A stretch of DNA of 14,467 bases from CABQCM01 sp965145485 (GTDB taxonomy: Bacteria > Bacillota > Clostridia > Oscillospirales > Acutalibacteraceae), in assembly GCA_965145485.1 (NCBI GenBank), contig CBCTCU010000053.1, positions 1 through 14,467 of the forward strand, in the 5' to 3' direction. Below, one piece after another: positions 1 through 6,225 of the stretch. Below the pieces are notes generated by a model. That model made no database searches. It had not been told where the DNA came from and worked only from the letters and a program-made list of their open reading frames with translations. How positions within the stretch are numbered: the stretch's first letter is position 1; each line of letters begins with the position of its first letter. A program made the position numbers and the translations under genes.

Positions 1-72
1 TTTGTGCGAGGGGTGTATTTCGCTCTCAAACGCCGAGGGCTTAGGGTTACTTTCCGAAAAGAGAATGGATGG

Positions 73-288
73 TCATTCCACTCTGCGGACATCATCGGGC
101 TTCAGAAGATTTCTTCCCTGATTGACCGTCAGAAACCGTTCCAGCGTGTCCCTGCGGATAATGGTCTTGCGCCCCACTTTGAGGACGGGCAGCTTTCCCC
201 ATTCCACCAGCTTCCGCATGGTGTTCCTGCCGATACCCGTACATTCTGCGGCTTCCTCTATGGTAAGTCCCATTTTAACTGCGCTCAT
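73..288 (-). CDS. xis: Excisionase-like HTH protein (Xis family)
   Basis: A 71-residue protein starting MSAVKMGLTIEEAAE. It has the layout of the short MerR-like/excisionase HTH domain (HTH_17): T-I-E-E-A-A, then G-I-G-R-N-T-M-R-K-L-V-E as the recognition helix (about residues 9-30), then a short beta wing K-V-G-R-K-T-I-I-R-R. Proteins of this type bend DNA at the ends of Tn916-like elements and direct the integrase towards excision. The start is fixed by AAGGAGG at 297-303, eight bases upstream of ATG at 288; a longer reading from 324 lacks such a site. It is divergent from the XRE regulator and sits on the same module as the integrase, though on the opposite strand, unlike Tn916 where xis and int are codirectional. 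A general helix-turn-helix regulator is the alternative. Confidence 0.82.
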   Translation of the reverse strand: MSAVKMGLTIEEAAECTGIGRNTMRKLVEWGKLPVLKVGRKTIIRRDTLERFLTVNQGRNLLKPDDVRRVE

Positions 289-315
289 TCTATCAACCTC
301 CTTTTTAGAATACTC

Positions 316-427
316 ATTTTGCAACTACTGTTTTATCATTATACTTATTCCGCTATCTCTTGTCAACCTATTTTGCAACCATTCATAGTTTATTTACAAC
401 TTTTATTGAGATAAAGGTTGCAAAATA
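316..427. promoter_or_regulatory. Operator array of GGTTGCAAAATA boxes between xis and repressor
   Basis: A 12-base box occurs as a perfect inverted pair: TATTTTGCAACC at 369-380 and GGTTGCAAAATA at 416-427. A third copy, ATTTTGCAAC, is at 316-325. A weaker variant, TATTTACAAC, is at 391-400. The 416-427 copy covers the -35 of the rightward promoter, and the 369-380 copy abuts the -35 of the leftward promoter. This is the arrangement expected for an autoregulating phage-type repressor. Binding by the adjacent XRE protein is inferred. Confidence 0.68.
338..366 (-). promoter_or_regulatory. Consensus sigma-A promoter of the excisionase gene
   Basis: On the minus strand TTGACA (361-366) and TATAAT (338-343) are separated by exactly 17 bases, a perfect match to the sigma-70/sigma-A consensus. 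It points at the excisionase start at 288. One TTGCAAAAT box lies between the -10 element and the gene, and another lies just upstream of the -35 element, so repression by the neighbouring XRE protein is likely. Confidence 0.82.
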
Positions 428-446
428 AGTATCGGCGTGTTATACT
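418..446 (+). promoter_or_regulatory. Sigma-A promoter of the XRE repressor
   Basis: TTGCAA (418-423), 17 bases, TATACT (441-446), followed by AGGAGG at 457-462. The -35 hexamer is embedded in the GGTTGCAAAATA box, so a protein bound there would block polymerase. Confidence 0.75.
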
Positions 447-470
447 GATACCAGTCAGGAGGTGAACACC

Positions 471-1136
471 TTGAAAAAAGAAACCACATTCACCGCAAAA
501 CAGGTCGGTGGGCGGATTAAGGAACGCCGCACAGAGTTAAACATTACCATGCCGGAACTCGGCAGGCGTGTGGGCGTGAACAAATCCACCATTCAGCGGT
601 ACGAAGCGGACGGGGTTGATCCGAAGCGCACAATGGTTATCAACGGTCTTGCGGAAGCGTTGCTCACAACTCCCGAATGGCTGACAGGTCTTTCCGATGA
701 TAAGGAATATGACACCTATACTCTCTGCCAGCGGGATATTGAGGAACACATCAAGAAGTATCTGGACACAGTTTCCCATACAGTAAAGGGCGAACCGCAC
801 CAGCAGCTTCTTACGACATTTCTCGGCAAGATGGTTGACCTGTATACGGTTATGACCTGCTACTTTGCTGACGCTATGGAGGAAGTTGACCGTGTGGCGG
901 AGGACAAAGGGCTGAAAGAGTCTCTTGGACGGTACGCCATAGAGTCCGGGGCAATCATGGAGCAGGTATACCGCAAGAAGATGGAAGTGCCGATTGAGGA
1001 TATGAAACGGTTTTTAGACGGGATTTTACATATCCACGATGAGGGGCGCACAAAAATGTCGATGGGCGCACTTTTCGGGATAGTGGAGGAAGCCGAAGAA
1101 AGGCTATCCGAAAAAGAAAATTCCGTGGCACCTTGA
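471..1136 (+). CDS. XRE-family repressor of the integrative element
   Basis: A 221-residue cytoplasmic DNA-binding protein. Residues about 9-70 form a Cro/C1-type HTH: V-G-G-R-I-K-E-R-R, M-P-E-L-G-R-R-V-G-V-N-K-S-T-I-Q-R-Y-E, then P-E-W-L-T-G-L. The remaining 150 residues are largely helical and acidic with no recognised domain, probably for dimerisation or sensing. I place the start at TTG 471, eight bases after AGGAGG (457-462). A GTG at 462 is in frame but overlaps the ribosome binding site and is unlikely. It is divergent from the excisionase gene and lies 107 bp upstream of the integrase. The shared operator array suggests that it represses both its own promoter and the excisionase promoter. 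Confidence 0.85.
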   Translation: MKKETTFTAKQVGGRIKERRTELNITMPELGRRVGVNKSTIQRYEADGVDPKRTMVINGLAEALLTTPEWLTGLSDDKEYDTYTLCQRDIEEHIKKYLDTVSHTVKGEPHQQLLTTFLGKMVDLYTVMTCYFADAMEEVDRVAEDKGLKESLGRYAIESGAIMEQVYRKKMEVPIEDMKRFLDGILHIHDEGRTKMSMGALFGIVEEAEERLSEKENSVAP

Positions 1137-1146
1137 CAAGTAAAGA

Positions 1147-1181
1147 CGCCAGTTGACTTCCACTGGCGGAAGTGACACAAT
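1147..1181 (+). promoter_or_regulatory. Likely integrase promoter with overlapping hairpin
   Basis: TTGACT (1153-1158), 17 bases, CACAAT (1176-1181) is a plausible sigma-A promoter 60 bp before the integrase start. A perfect 7-bp inverted repeat, CGCCAGT/ACTGGCG (1147-1153 and 1162-1168), straddles the -35. GTGACA (1172-1177) is mirrored by TGTCAC (1200-1205). These palindromes could be protein-binding sites. The -10 match is modest. Confidence 0.42.
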
Positions 1182-1243
1182 TACTTTACGCACACCATAT
1201 GTCACAGTCCCGATTGCCACGGATAGAAAGGAGTTTTTTATCT

Positions 1244-2542
1244 ATGGCAAAAGGTTCTGTAAGAAAGAAAGGCAAAAAGTGGTACGGACGCTTTTATATT
1301 GAAGATGAAAGCGGCAGAAAAGTGCAGAAAGAGTTTGCAGGCACAGAGAGCAAGGCGGAAACAGAAGCCATGCTCCGCAAAGCGATAGCGGACTACGAGG
1401 AAAAGCAGTTTGTCGGGAAAGCGGAAAACATCACGGTAGGCGATATGCTGGATATGTGGGTAGAGGAAGAACTGAAACCCGGCAACTTAAGCAACGGGAC
1501 GGTCATGTCCTATCAGGGAACGGTCAACCGTATCAAGCAATATCCCATTGGCAAACGCAAGCTGAAAACCGTGACCGCCGACCATTTGCAGGCGTTCATT
1601 GATTTTCTGAGCTACGGTGGGACAAACCCGGACGGGACAACTTCAAAGCCCATGAGCAAAGGGTATATGCTCCTGTTCTCGGCGGTGCTGCAAAATTCCT
1701 TCCGCTTTGCGGTATTCCCGAAAAAACTGATTACCTTTAACCCTATGCAGTATGTGAAGCTAAGGGGCAGGAAGCAGGAAACGGATATTTTCTCGGACAG
1801 CGAGGAAGATACCGCCAGTATTCCTACTATCACCCATGAACAGTTCCAAAAGCTGGAGGAATTTCTCAAGGCAAAAGATAATCCCGCTTTGCTGCCTGTG
1901 CAGATAGCGTACTACACGGGGCTTCGTATCGGGGAAGTATGCGGCTTGACTTGGCAGGATATTAACCTTGAGGAGCAATATCTCACAGTACGCCGCAGTA
2001 TGCGCTATAACGGAACAAGGCACACAACCGAAGTAGGAACGACAAAGCGAAGCAAAGTCCGCACCGTTGATTTCTGCGACACGCTGGCAGCAATCCTGCG
2101 GGCGGCGAGAACAGAACAGCGCAAAAACCGTTTCCGCTACGGGGAGCTTTATCACCTGAACTACTACAAAGAAGTAAAGGAAAAAGGGCGCACCTATTAT
2201 GAGGTTTACAGCCTGCAAAGGACAGAGGAAGTCCCGGAGGATTACAAGGAAATCTCCTTTGTCTGCCTGAGAGCAGACGGGGCGTATGAAGCGCCGAGTA
2301 CGGTAGGGATTATGTGCAGGGCGGCAAAGAAGAAAGTGAAAGGGCTTGAGGATTTTCATTTCCACACGCTCCGCCACACCTACACAAGCAATCTGTTGTC
2401 CGGCGGCGCAAAGCCGAAAGATGTGCAGGAACTTCTCGGACACTCTGATATCAGTACCACAATGAACATTTACGCTCACTCTACAAGGGAAGCGAAGCGC
2501 ACTTCCGCAAGGCTGCTGGATAAGGTGGTCGGCGGGGAATAA
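1244..2542 (+). CDS. int: Tyrosine recombinase/integrase (Tn916 type)
   Basis: A 432-residue site-specific recombinase that would integrate and excise the element. The N-terminus (about 1-50, GSVRKKGKKWYGRFY) is the AP2-like arm-binding domain of Tn916-type integrases. Residues about 60-180 are the core-binding SAM-like domain. The catalytic domain runs from about 210 to 425. Visible catalytic residues are R228 (TGLRIGE), H374 and R377 (HTLRHTY), H400 (LGHSD) and nucleophile Y410 (NIYAH). The set is complete, so it should be active. The start is ATG 1244 after AAAGGAG (1227-1233); an in-frame reading from 1172 has no such site and adds 24 unrelated residues. Its length is near the usual 400 residues. 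The insert of about 40 residues after residue 290 is rich in Y, K and E. Confidence 0.95.
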   Translation: MAKGSVRKKGKKWYGRFYIEDESGRKVQKEFAGTESKAETEAMLRKAIADYEEKQFVGKAENITVGDMLDMWVEEELKPGNLSNGTVMSYQGTVNRIKQYPIGKRKLKTVTADHLQAFIDFLSYGGTNPDGTTSKPMSKGYMLLFSAVLQNSFRFAVFPKKLITFNPMQYVKLRGRKQETDIFSDSEEDTASIPTITHEQFQKLEEFLKAKDNPALLPVQIAYYTGLRIGEVCGLTWQDINLEEQYLTVRRSMRYNGTRHTTEVGTTKRSKVRTVDFCDTLAAILRAARTEQRKNRFRYGELYHLNYYKEVKEKGRTYYEVYSLQRTEEVPEDYKEISFVCLRADGAYEAPSTVGIMCRAAKKKVKGLEDFHFHTLRHTYTSNLLSGGAKPKDVQELLGHSDISTTMNIYAHSTREAKRTSARLLDKVVGGE

Positions 2543-2546
2543 AAAG

Positions 2547-2586
2547 TTGCCCTTGTTTCGGCTCGTAAGGGCAAAAACAAGGGCAA
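2547..2586 (-). terminator. Hairpin after integrase, T-tract facing left
   Basis: A perfect 12-bp inverted repeat, TTGCCCTTGTTT (2547-2558) and AAACAAGGGCAA (2575-2586), lies five bases past the integrase stop codon. A T-rich tail (CTTTTTATT) is present only on the minus strand, so as an intrinsic terminator it would stop transcripts entering from the chromosome. Two direct copies of AAGGGCAAA (2567-2575 and 2579-2587) 12 bases apart could instead be arm-type sites for the integrase or excisionase. Confidence 0.5.
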
Positions 2587-2753
2587 ACAGATAAGGTTTG
2601 AACGGAAAACAGGCGTGAAGCCTTGAAAAATCAATGGTTTTTGAAGATTAGATAGTTAAATCAAAATTTATTATAAAAAGCAAAACAGGTGAGTCCTGAT
2701 AGGACTAACCCATGCGCCGGCAGACGCAGCCCAAAAAATTGGTAGAGAGCCAA
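2587..2753. other. Probable right end of the integrative element
   Basis: No gene is visible. The stretch goes from the integrase tail through a very AT-rich segment (about 2650-2685) to a perfect 6-bp inverted repeat AGTCCT-gat-AGGACT (2692-2706). Elements with this integrase type usually end within a few hundred bases of int, and some use AT-rich targets. The exact attachment core cannot be read here because the left end lies outside the window. Confidence 0.3.
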
Positions 2754-2792
2754 TCGGCTTGAAAACGGCGCGTTTTACAAGCCGTTAGCCGA
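2754..2792. repeat. Long hairpin in non-coding DNA, possible dispersed repeat
   Basis: CGGCTTG-AAAACG (2755-2767) pairs with CGTTTT-a-CAAGCCG (2771-2784) across a three-base loop, giving 13 bp with one bulge. It is followed by TTAGCCGA, which echoes the left arm. There is no T-tract. Such hairpins in intergenic DNA of GC-rich Clostridia are often present in many copies; that is an inference, because only one copy is in this window. Confidence 0.35.
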
Positions 2793-2860
2793 TGCGATCG
2801 TGACTTTTTGCGTAAAAAGGAGGAACAAGGCAGCGGGCGGATAATTTTCTGTGAAAAAGA

Positions 2861-2893
2861 AAATCGGAACAAAGCGTAACTTTGCTCCGATTT
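2861..2893 (-). terminator. Intrinsic terminator of the VOC gene
   Basis: AAATCGGAaCAAAG (2861-2874) pairs with CTTTGcTCCGATTT (2880-2893), a 14-bp stem with one mismatch and a 5-base loop. On the minus strand it is followed by TCTTTTTC. It lies about 70 bp beyond the stop codon of the gene at 2964-3314. Confidence 0.72.
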
Positions 2894-2963
2894 GTAAGGG
2901 TGAGACAAAATGAACCCCCAGGCGTTTTTTCTAGAAGGATTTGAACTTTCACACGGAATGACT

Positions 2964-3314
2964 TTATAAATTTAGAAAGCTCCTAAAGACGATAGAATTG
3001 CCGTCAGGGTCATAGAACCGCATATTTTTAGCACCCCATGGTCTAATTGTAGGCGGTTCAGCAATTGTAATCCCCAAATTTTGTAGTCTTACAAATTCTT
3101 CATCTACATCATCGACTGTAAAGGCCATAGACATATTAGCATTTCCGGTTAATAATGTTTCTTCGCACCTTAATATTGCAAGCGAAGCCCCACTGGTCAC
3201 AATCTCTTGATGTGTTTCATCATCGCAATCGGATGTGGTCATTAAAACCATCTTATAAAAATTAGAGAGTCGTATTACATCTTTTGTTATTAAGCATAAA
3301 CCTGAGAATTCCAT
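2964..3314 (-). CDS. VOC-superfamily (glyoxalase/bleomycin-resistance fold) protein
   Basis: A 116-residue protein of the length of a single vicinal-oxygen-chelate module. The N-terminus LCLITKDVIRLSNFYKMVL is the first beta-alpha unit. The C-terminus W-G-A-K-N-M-R-F-Y-D-P-D-G-N-S-I-V-F is the hallmark final strand pair of the glyoxalase/dioxygenase superfamily. The usual His near residue 7 is not present, so a metal site like that of glyoxalase I is doubtful; a binding or immunity role is as likely as catalysis. Substrate unknown. The start is ATG 3314 with GAGGTG five bases upstream. The gene is much more AT-rich than its neighbours and sits between the element end and a tRNA with its own terminator, suggesting recent transfer. 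Confidence 0.82.
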   Translation of the reverse strand: MEFSGLCLITKDVIRLSNFYKMVLMTTSDCDDETHQEIVTSGASLAILRCEETLLTGNANMSMAFTVDDVDEEFVRLQNLGITIAEPPTIRPWGAKNMRFYDPDGNSIVFRSFLNL

Positions 3315-3366
3315 TGTTACACCTCGCTTAGCTTGATTTTATGATAGTATAATACATAATAAGCAA

Positions 3367-3400
3367 AAGAAGCCAATTGTTGTTGAACAATCGACTTCTT
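3367..3400 (-). terminator. Terminator of the tRNA-Pro transcript
   Basis: AAGAAG (3367-3372) pairs with CTTCTT (3395-3400) and ATTGTT (3376-3381) with AACAAT (3386-3391), separated by a small internal loop. On the minus strand TTTTGCTTATT follows. It starts 12 bases after the tRNA 3' end. Confidence 0.6.
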
Positions 3401-3412
3401 TCGACATCTTTT

Positions 3413-3489
3413 TGGTCCGAGTGGCGGGACTTGAACCCACGGCCTCTTGACCCCCAGTCAAGCGCGCTACCAATCTGCGCCACACCCGG
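3413..3489 (-). tRNA. tRNA-Pro (anticodon GGG)
   Basis: On the minus strand the 77-nt sequence folds as a cloverleaf. The acceptor stem is CCGGGTG/CACTCGG with one G-T pair. The D arm is GGCGCAG..TTGGTAGCGC. The anticodon stem CTTGA/TCAAG has loop CTGGGGG (3451-3457), giving anticodon GGG at 3453-3455. The T arm contains GGTTCAAGTCC. The discriminator base is A, and the 3' CCA is encoded (3413-3415). It decodes CCC and CCU. It is a single tRNA gene with its own promoter and terminator. Confidence 0.97.
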
Positions 3490-3509
3490 ATATTACATTG
3501 ACAAAATGC

Positions 3510-3538
3510 ATATTACCACACTTCCCTTCAAATTTCAA
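3510..3538 (-). promoter_or_regulatory. Sigma-A promoter of tRNA-Pro
   Basis: On the minus strand TTGAAA (3533-3538), 17 bases, TAATAT (3510-3515), located about 20 bases upstream of the tRNA 5' end at 3489. Confidence 0.65.
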
Positions 3539-3566
3539 GGGCTTTGGCAATATTTTTTCACTGTCC

Positions 3567-3602
3567 AAAAAATTCCCCGCCTGCATGGTACAGCAGGCGG
3601 GG
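3567..3602 (-). terminator. Terminator of the 3D-domain gene
   Basis: A perfect 10-bp stem, CCCCGCCTGC (3575-3584) and GCAGGCGGGG (3593-3602), with an 8-base loop. It is followed on the minus strand by AATTTTTT. It begins eight bases after the stop codon of the gene ending at 3611. Confidence 0.88.
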
Positions 3603-3610
3603 AGAGGTTT

Positions 3611-4726
3611 TTATGATAAAACGTAGATTTCGACGTCGCGCACACCAAATTCGTAGCATTCTTCCTTGGTGTCGAAAAAGAGATCGACTGTGATGCGGCC
3701 CTTTTTTGCGAAGCCGCCGGTGTCCGCCGCGATGGCGTAGCCGTAGACGATGCTTCCGTCTTCGGTGAGGATATAAAGCTCGCTGCCGTAAGGGATTTGA
3801 TTCGGATTCACCGCGACGAGGCCGGTGCGAACCGTGCGGCCGGTGGCCGTAAGGCTCCCCTCCGAGCTGGTATAGGCCGTTGCCTTACCGGTGATGAGCT
3901 GCTCATATTCCACCGGACGGCCGCTTGCGTCCAACGCGATGGGACTCGAGGGGGAAAGGGAGGATACGGTGTTCGATACCGCTGCCGAGGTTCTCACAGC
4001 GGCGGATGACTTGGTTTTGGCTTTCTGGGCCGAAGCCCCGGTACCCACCAGAATCTCCTCGGCTACGGGCTCGGCTACGATTTCGGTACTGACCAGGGAG
4101 GTTTCGGCCACCTGGCCATTGACCAGCTTATCGCAGTAGGTGTACAGTGTAATTCCATCCACACCTTCGGTGACGACCTCGGTCTGGCCCTTTTTCATGT
4201 CCTGCGTCTCGGTCTGCGTCGTTTCGTGGGGGATCGTTTCGGTCGTGGTGTAGGTGACATAATCGACCTGATCCACATAGATGCTAGATATTCCGTCGAG
4301 CTTGTTTTCGGGCGCTATGCTGTATACATCGTCGTCGTCCGGGGAAAAACCGGCGGCATACAGCGCGTCGAGTACCGTGCTTTTGTCCGTCAGGCGAACG
4401 GTAACCGCCTGGCCGCCGTAGGTGACGCTGACCTCTTTGGCCCGGTCGACGGTCAGGGAACCCGATCGCTCGGATGAATGCGCCAGGGAAATCTGATCGC
4501 CGGGGTAGAGCACAAAATCAGCCTGTTTGACAATCTCATGTGGGTCGCTGGAATGGGTTAATACCTGTGTTGTAACATCTCCATCCTGAATTTCAATGAT
4601 CTTTGCGCCACAGATCGTATATGAGACCCATAAGGCGATGGCAAAGACGAGGGTCACGCACACAACAAAGGCGCGGCTGCGCAACAAGCGTGCTAAGGAC
4701 GCATTGTCGCTGAAAACATTATACAT
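3611..4726 (-). CDS. Membrane-anchored DUF348-G5-3D cell-wall protein (YabE/RpfB-like)
   Basis: A 371-residue secreted or membrane-anchored protein. A short basic N-terminus precedes one membrane span (about 19-38). Two DUF348 ubiquitin-like repeats follow (about 42-80 and 85-130), then a G5-like segment (about 150-225, E-T-I-P-H-E-T and V-T-E-G-V-D-G-I-T), an Ala/Ser-rich linker (about 230-270) and a C-terminal 3D domain (about 275-371). The 3D domain shows T-A-Y-T, A-A-D-T-G-G and V-D-L-F-F-D, including the conserved acidic residues shared with MltA-type lytic transglycosylases. The family cleaves peptidoglycan and acts in growth resuscitation or spore germination. The start is ATG 4726 after GGAAGGTGG; a reading from 4753 lacks a ribosome binding site. 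It is monocistronic, with its own promoter and terminator. Confidence 0.9.
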   Translation of the reverse strand: MYNVFSDNASLARLLRSRAFVVCVTLVFAIALWVSYTICGAKIIEIQDGDVTTQVLTHSSDPHEIVKQADFVLYPGDQISLAHSSERSGSLTVDRAKEVSVTYGGQAVTVRLTDKSTVLDALYAAGFSPDDDDVYSIAPENKLDGISSIYVDQVDYVTYTTTETIPHETTQTETQDMKKGQTEVVTEGVDGITLYTYCDKLVNGQVAETSLVSTEIVAEPVAEEILVGTGASAQKAKTKSSAAVRTSAAVSNTVSSLSPSSPIALDASGRPVEYEQLITGKATAYTSSEGSLTATGRTVRTGLVAVNPNQIPYGSELYILTEDGSIVYGYAIAADTGGFAKKGRITVDLFFDTKEECYEFGVRDVEIYVLS

Positions 4727-4792
4727 AGTTCCACCTTCCGTAAGATAGGGCATTTATCGGCGTACGGAACACGCACCGAAGCCCAAGCCTGA

Positions 4793-4826
4793 AATACATC
4801 CAGATGGTGCTAGATTTGGATGTATT
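4793..4826 (-). promoter_or_regulatory. Hairpin in the leader of the 3D-domain gene
   Basis: A perfect 10-bp inverted repeat, AATACATCCA (4793-4802) and TGGATGTATT (4817-4826), with a 14-base loop, in the leader of about 125 nt between the promoter and the start codon. No T-tract follows, so it is not a terminator. I looked for a ydaO/c-di-AMP riboswitch, common before such genes, and did not recognise its conserved blocks. Confidence 0.4.
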
Positions 4827-4859
4827 GTCCTATTGCCTGTAGTATTGGCAGACTTCTGT

Positions 4860-4888
4860 ATTATATGCATGCCAATCGGGGGTGTCAA
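4860..4888 (-). promoter_or_regulatory. Perfect sigma-A promoter of the 3D-domain gene
   Basis: On the minus strand TTGACA (4883-4888), exactly 17 bases, TATAAT (4860-4865). Both hexamers match consensus. Transcription would start near 4853, giving a leader of about 125 nt. Confidence 0.85.
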
Positions 4889-5179
4889 GGCGCGAAAAAA
4901 CCGAAACCTTTGGGCAAAGTGACAATTTTGGACGTCCGAAAGGAGGATAAAAAGGTTACAAAATTGTAATATCCTTTGAAAATAGAATTAAATGGATGTA
5001 AGAACGGATTTTCTTTGTGCAATATTACCGAATTGTGTGAATAAATTCAACATTTTCAAAAAAATTAAAATCTCGATTTATCTCTTGTTTTCTTTTGATT
5101 TTAAAGGATTTCTTTCATTATCATTGAATTTTATTTTTAACAAATAGAGAGAGGAGGCCGCTTTTGATGGCATAATCGC
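4889..5179. other. AT-rich intergenic stretch with orphan ribosome binding sites
   Basis: No gene is visible on either strand. Composition changes sharply to AT-rich from about 4950 to 5150. AAAGGAGG at 4939-4946 is followed by no usable start codon. A second site, GAGAGGAGG (about 5148-5156), precedes TTG-ATG-GCA-TAA (5164-5175), a reading frame of two or three codons just before the terminator. A weak plus-strand promoter, TTGATT-17-TTATCA, can be drawn near 5096-5124. It may be a decayed gene start or a small RNA leader. Confidence 0.35.
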
Positions 5180-5219
5180 AAAAAAACCGCTCCCAACTCC
5201 GGTTGGGAGCGGTTTTTTT
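5180..5219. terminator. Strong bidirectional intrinsic terminator
   Basis: CCGCTCCCAAC (5187-5197) pairs perfectly with GTTGGGAGCGG (5202-5212) over a 4-base loop. The stem is flanked by A7 (5180-5186) and T7 (5213-5219), so it works on both strands. It ends the minus-strand gene whose stop is at 5246 and would also stop any rightward transcript from the AT-rich stretch. Confidence 0.92.
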
Positions 5220-5245
5220 ACACAAGGTATTGTTTCTTTTTGTCA

Positions 5246-6130
5246 TTAAAAATTTACATATTTTAGTTTAGATGATGTCGCCGTATCTTCCAAATTGCTT
5301 CCATCGGGAACATTCTGCTCCACCGGAACAGGCTCGTCTGCTGCGGCTTTCTTGTCCTCGTCGATGTCCACCGGCAAGTTGGCCAGCTTTTTGAGGGTAT
5401 GGTTGCGTGTCTTGAGCGAGATGAAGCCGATGATGGAAACGGCCAGCGCGGCCAGGGTATCGCAGATGATATCGTCCATGGTGTCAATTAGACCGGCGTC
5501 AAACGACCATTCCCCGTTTGTGGGATAAATCAGCTTGGTCATCCCACTGGCCGTGTGCTCGTAGACGACCCCCTCGGGTGGGAGGTATTTCTGCATATCC
5601 ATGCCAAACAGGCGGTCGCCCGAGTACTCAAAAATCTCCCATACCACTCCCGAGGCCAGGGCAAAGGTAAAGGCGAACAGGGCGATGAAGAAGGGGGAGA
5701 GCTGCACCGTCATGCGATCGGAATTGTTGAGGGCGTGAACGAGCATAAAACCGATCATGGCGAGGATGACGCCCGATGTGGTATGAAGCAGGGTATCCCA
5801 CCAGGGGATGTGGTAATAGAAGTTGTTGATCTCCCCTAAAAATTCCGCGCCAAAAATGAAAAGGACAATAGCACATTTCAGAGCGGAGGAAAACCGGATC
5901 CGATTTTTCAGCAGCCGCTCGGTCGCCTCGGGGATAAAGGTCAGGGCAAAACCGAGCAGGGAAACGAAAGCGTTCATAAAGCTGTGGCCGTCCAGCGCGA
6001 CGCCAAAACGCCCGTCCTCCCAGCGGAAGATGCCCAGGAAAATAGCCACCAGGCATTCCAGCAAAAAGATAAAGCGGACCACGCGGGTTATAATAACATT
6101 AAAATTTCTCGTTTTCTTTTTCAAGTTCAT
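5246..6130 (-). CDS. Polytopic membrane protein, YjdF/DUF2238-like
   Basis: A 294-residue integral membrane protein with about six spans (roughly 12-34, 50-67, 82-100, 114-134, 145-168 and 221-241) and a charged cytosolic tail from about 250 rich in D, E, K and P. Conserved-looking polar residues sit inside or at the edge of spans: E96 and E100, W-W-D-T-L-L-H (D112, H116), V-W-E-I-F-E-Y (E165, E168) and D-T-M-D-D-I-I-C-D-T (D216-D224). This acidic/His pattern recalls the YjdF (DUF2238) group, for which I know no established function; the set could coordinate a metal. The start is ATG 6130 with AAAGGA (6135-6140) four bases upstream. It lies 95 bp downstream of the M24 peptidase gene on the same strand and is probably the last gene of that run. 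Confidence 0.75.
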   Translation of the reverse strand: MNLKKKTRNFNVIITRVVRFIFLLECLVAIFLGIFRWEDGRFGVALDGHSFMNAFVSLLGFALTFIPEATERLLKNRIRFSSALKCAIVLFIFGAEFLGEINNFYYHIPWWDTLLHTTSGVILAMIGFMLVHALNNSDRMTVQLSPFFIALFAFTFALASGVVWEIFEYSGDRLFGMDMQKYLPPEGVVYEHTASGMTKLIYPTNGEWSFDAGLIDTMDDIICDTLAALAVSIIGFISLKTRNHTLKKLANLPVDIDEDKKAAADEPVPVEQNVPDGSNLEDTATSSKLKYVNF

Positions 6131-6225
6131 TCGTCCTTTCCCTCGGCCCTGCCACCGCGGTACATCGGGCGTGCCCTACGCCATCTTGTCCCGCTTGCTC
6201 CATTCATATGAAAGAACCGGATGGA

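Noticed and set aside
1760..2479. A 239-residue minus-strand frame inside the integrase gene
   Set aside because: Antisense shadow of a complete, conserved tyrosine recombinase.
2705..2908. A 67-residue minus-strand frame rich in R, S and C
   Set aside because: It lies over the hairpin and terminator structures, has no ribosome binding site, and looks like translated repeat DNA.
3377..3616. A 79-residue plus-strand frame containing W-R-D-L-N-P-R-P
   Set aside because: This is the familiar spurious translation of the antisense strand of a tRNA-Pro gene.
4727..4860. c-di-AMP (ydaO) or other known riboswitch before the 3D-domain gene
   Set aside because: The leader is short and I could not find the conserved blocks of these riboswitches.
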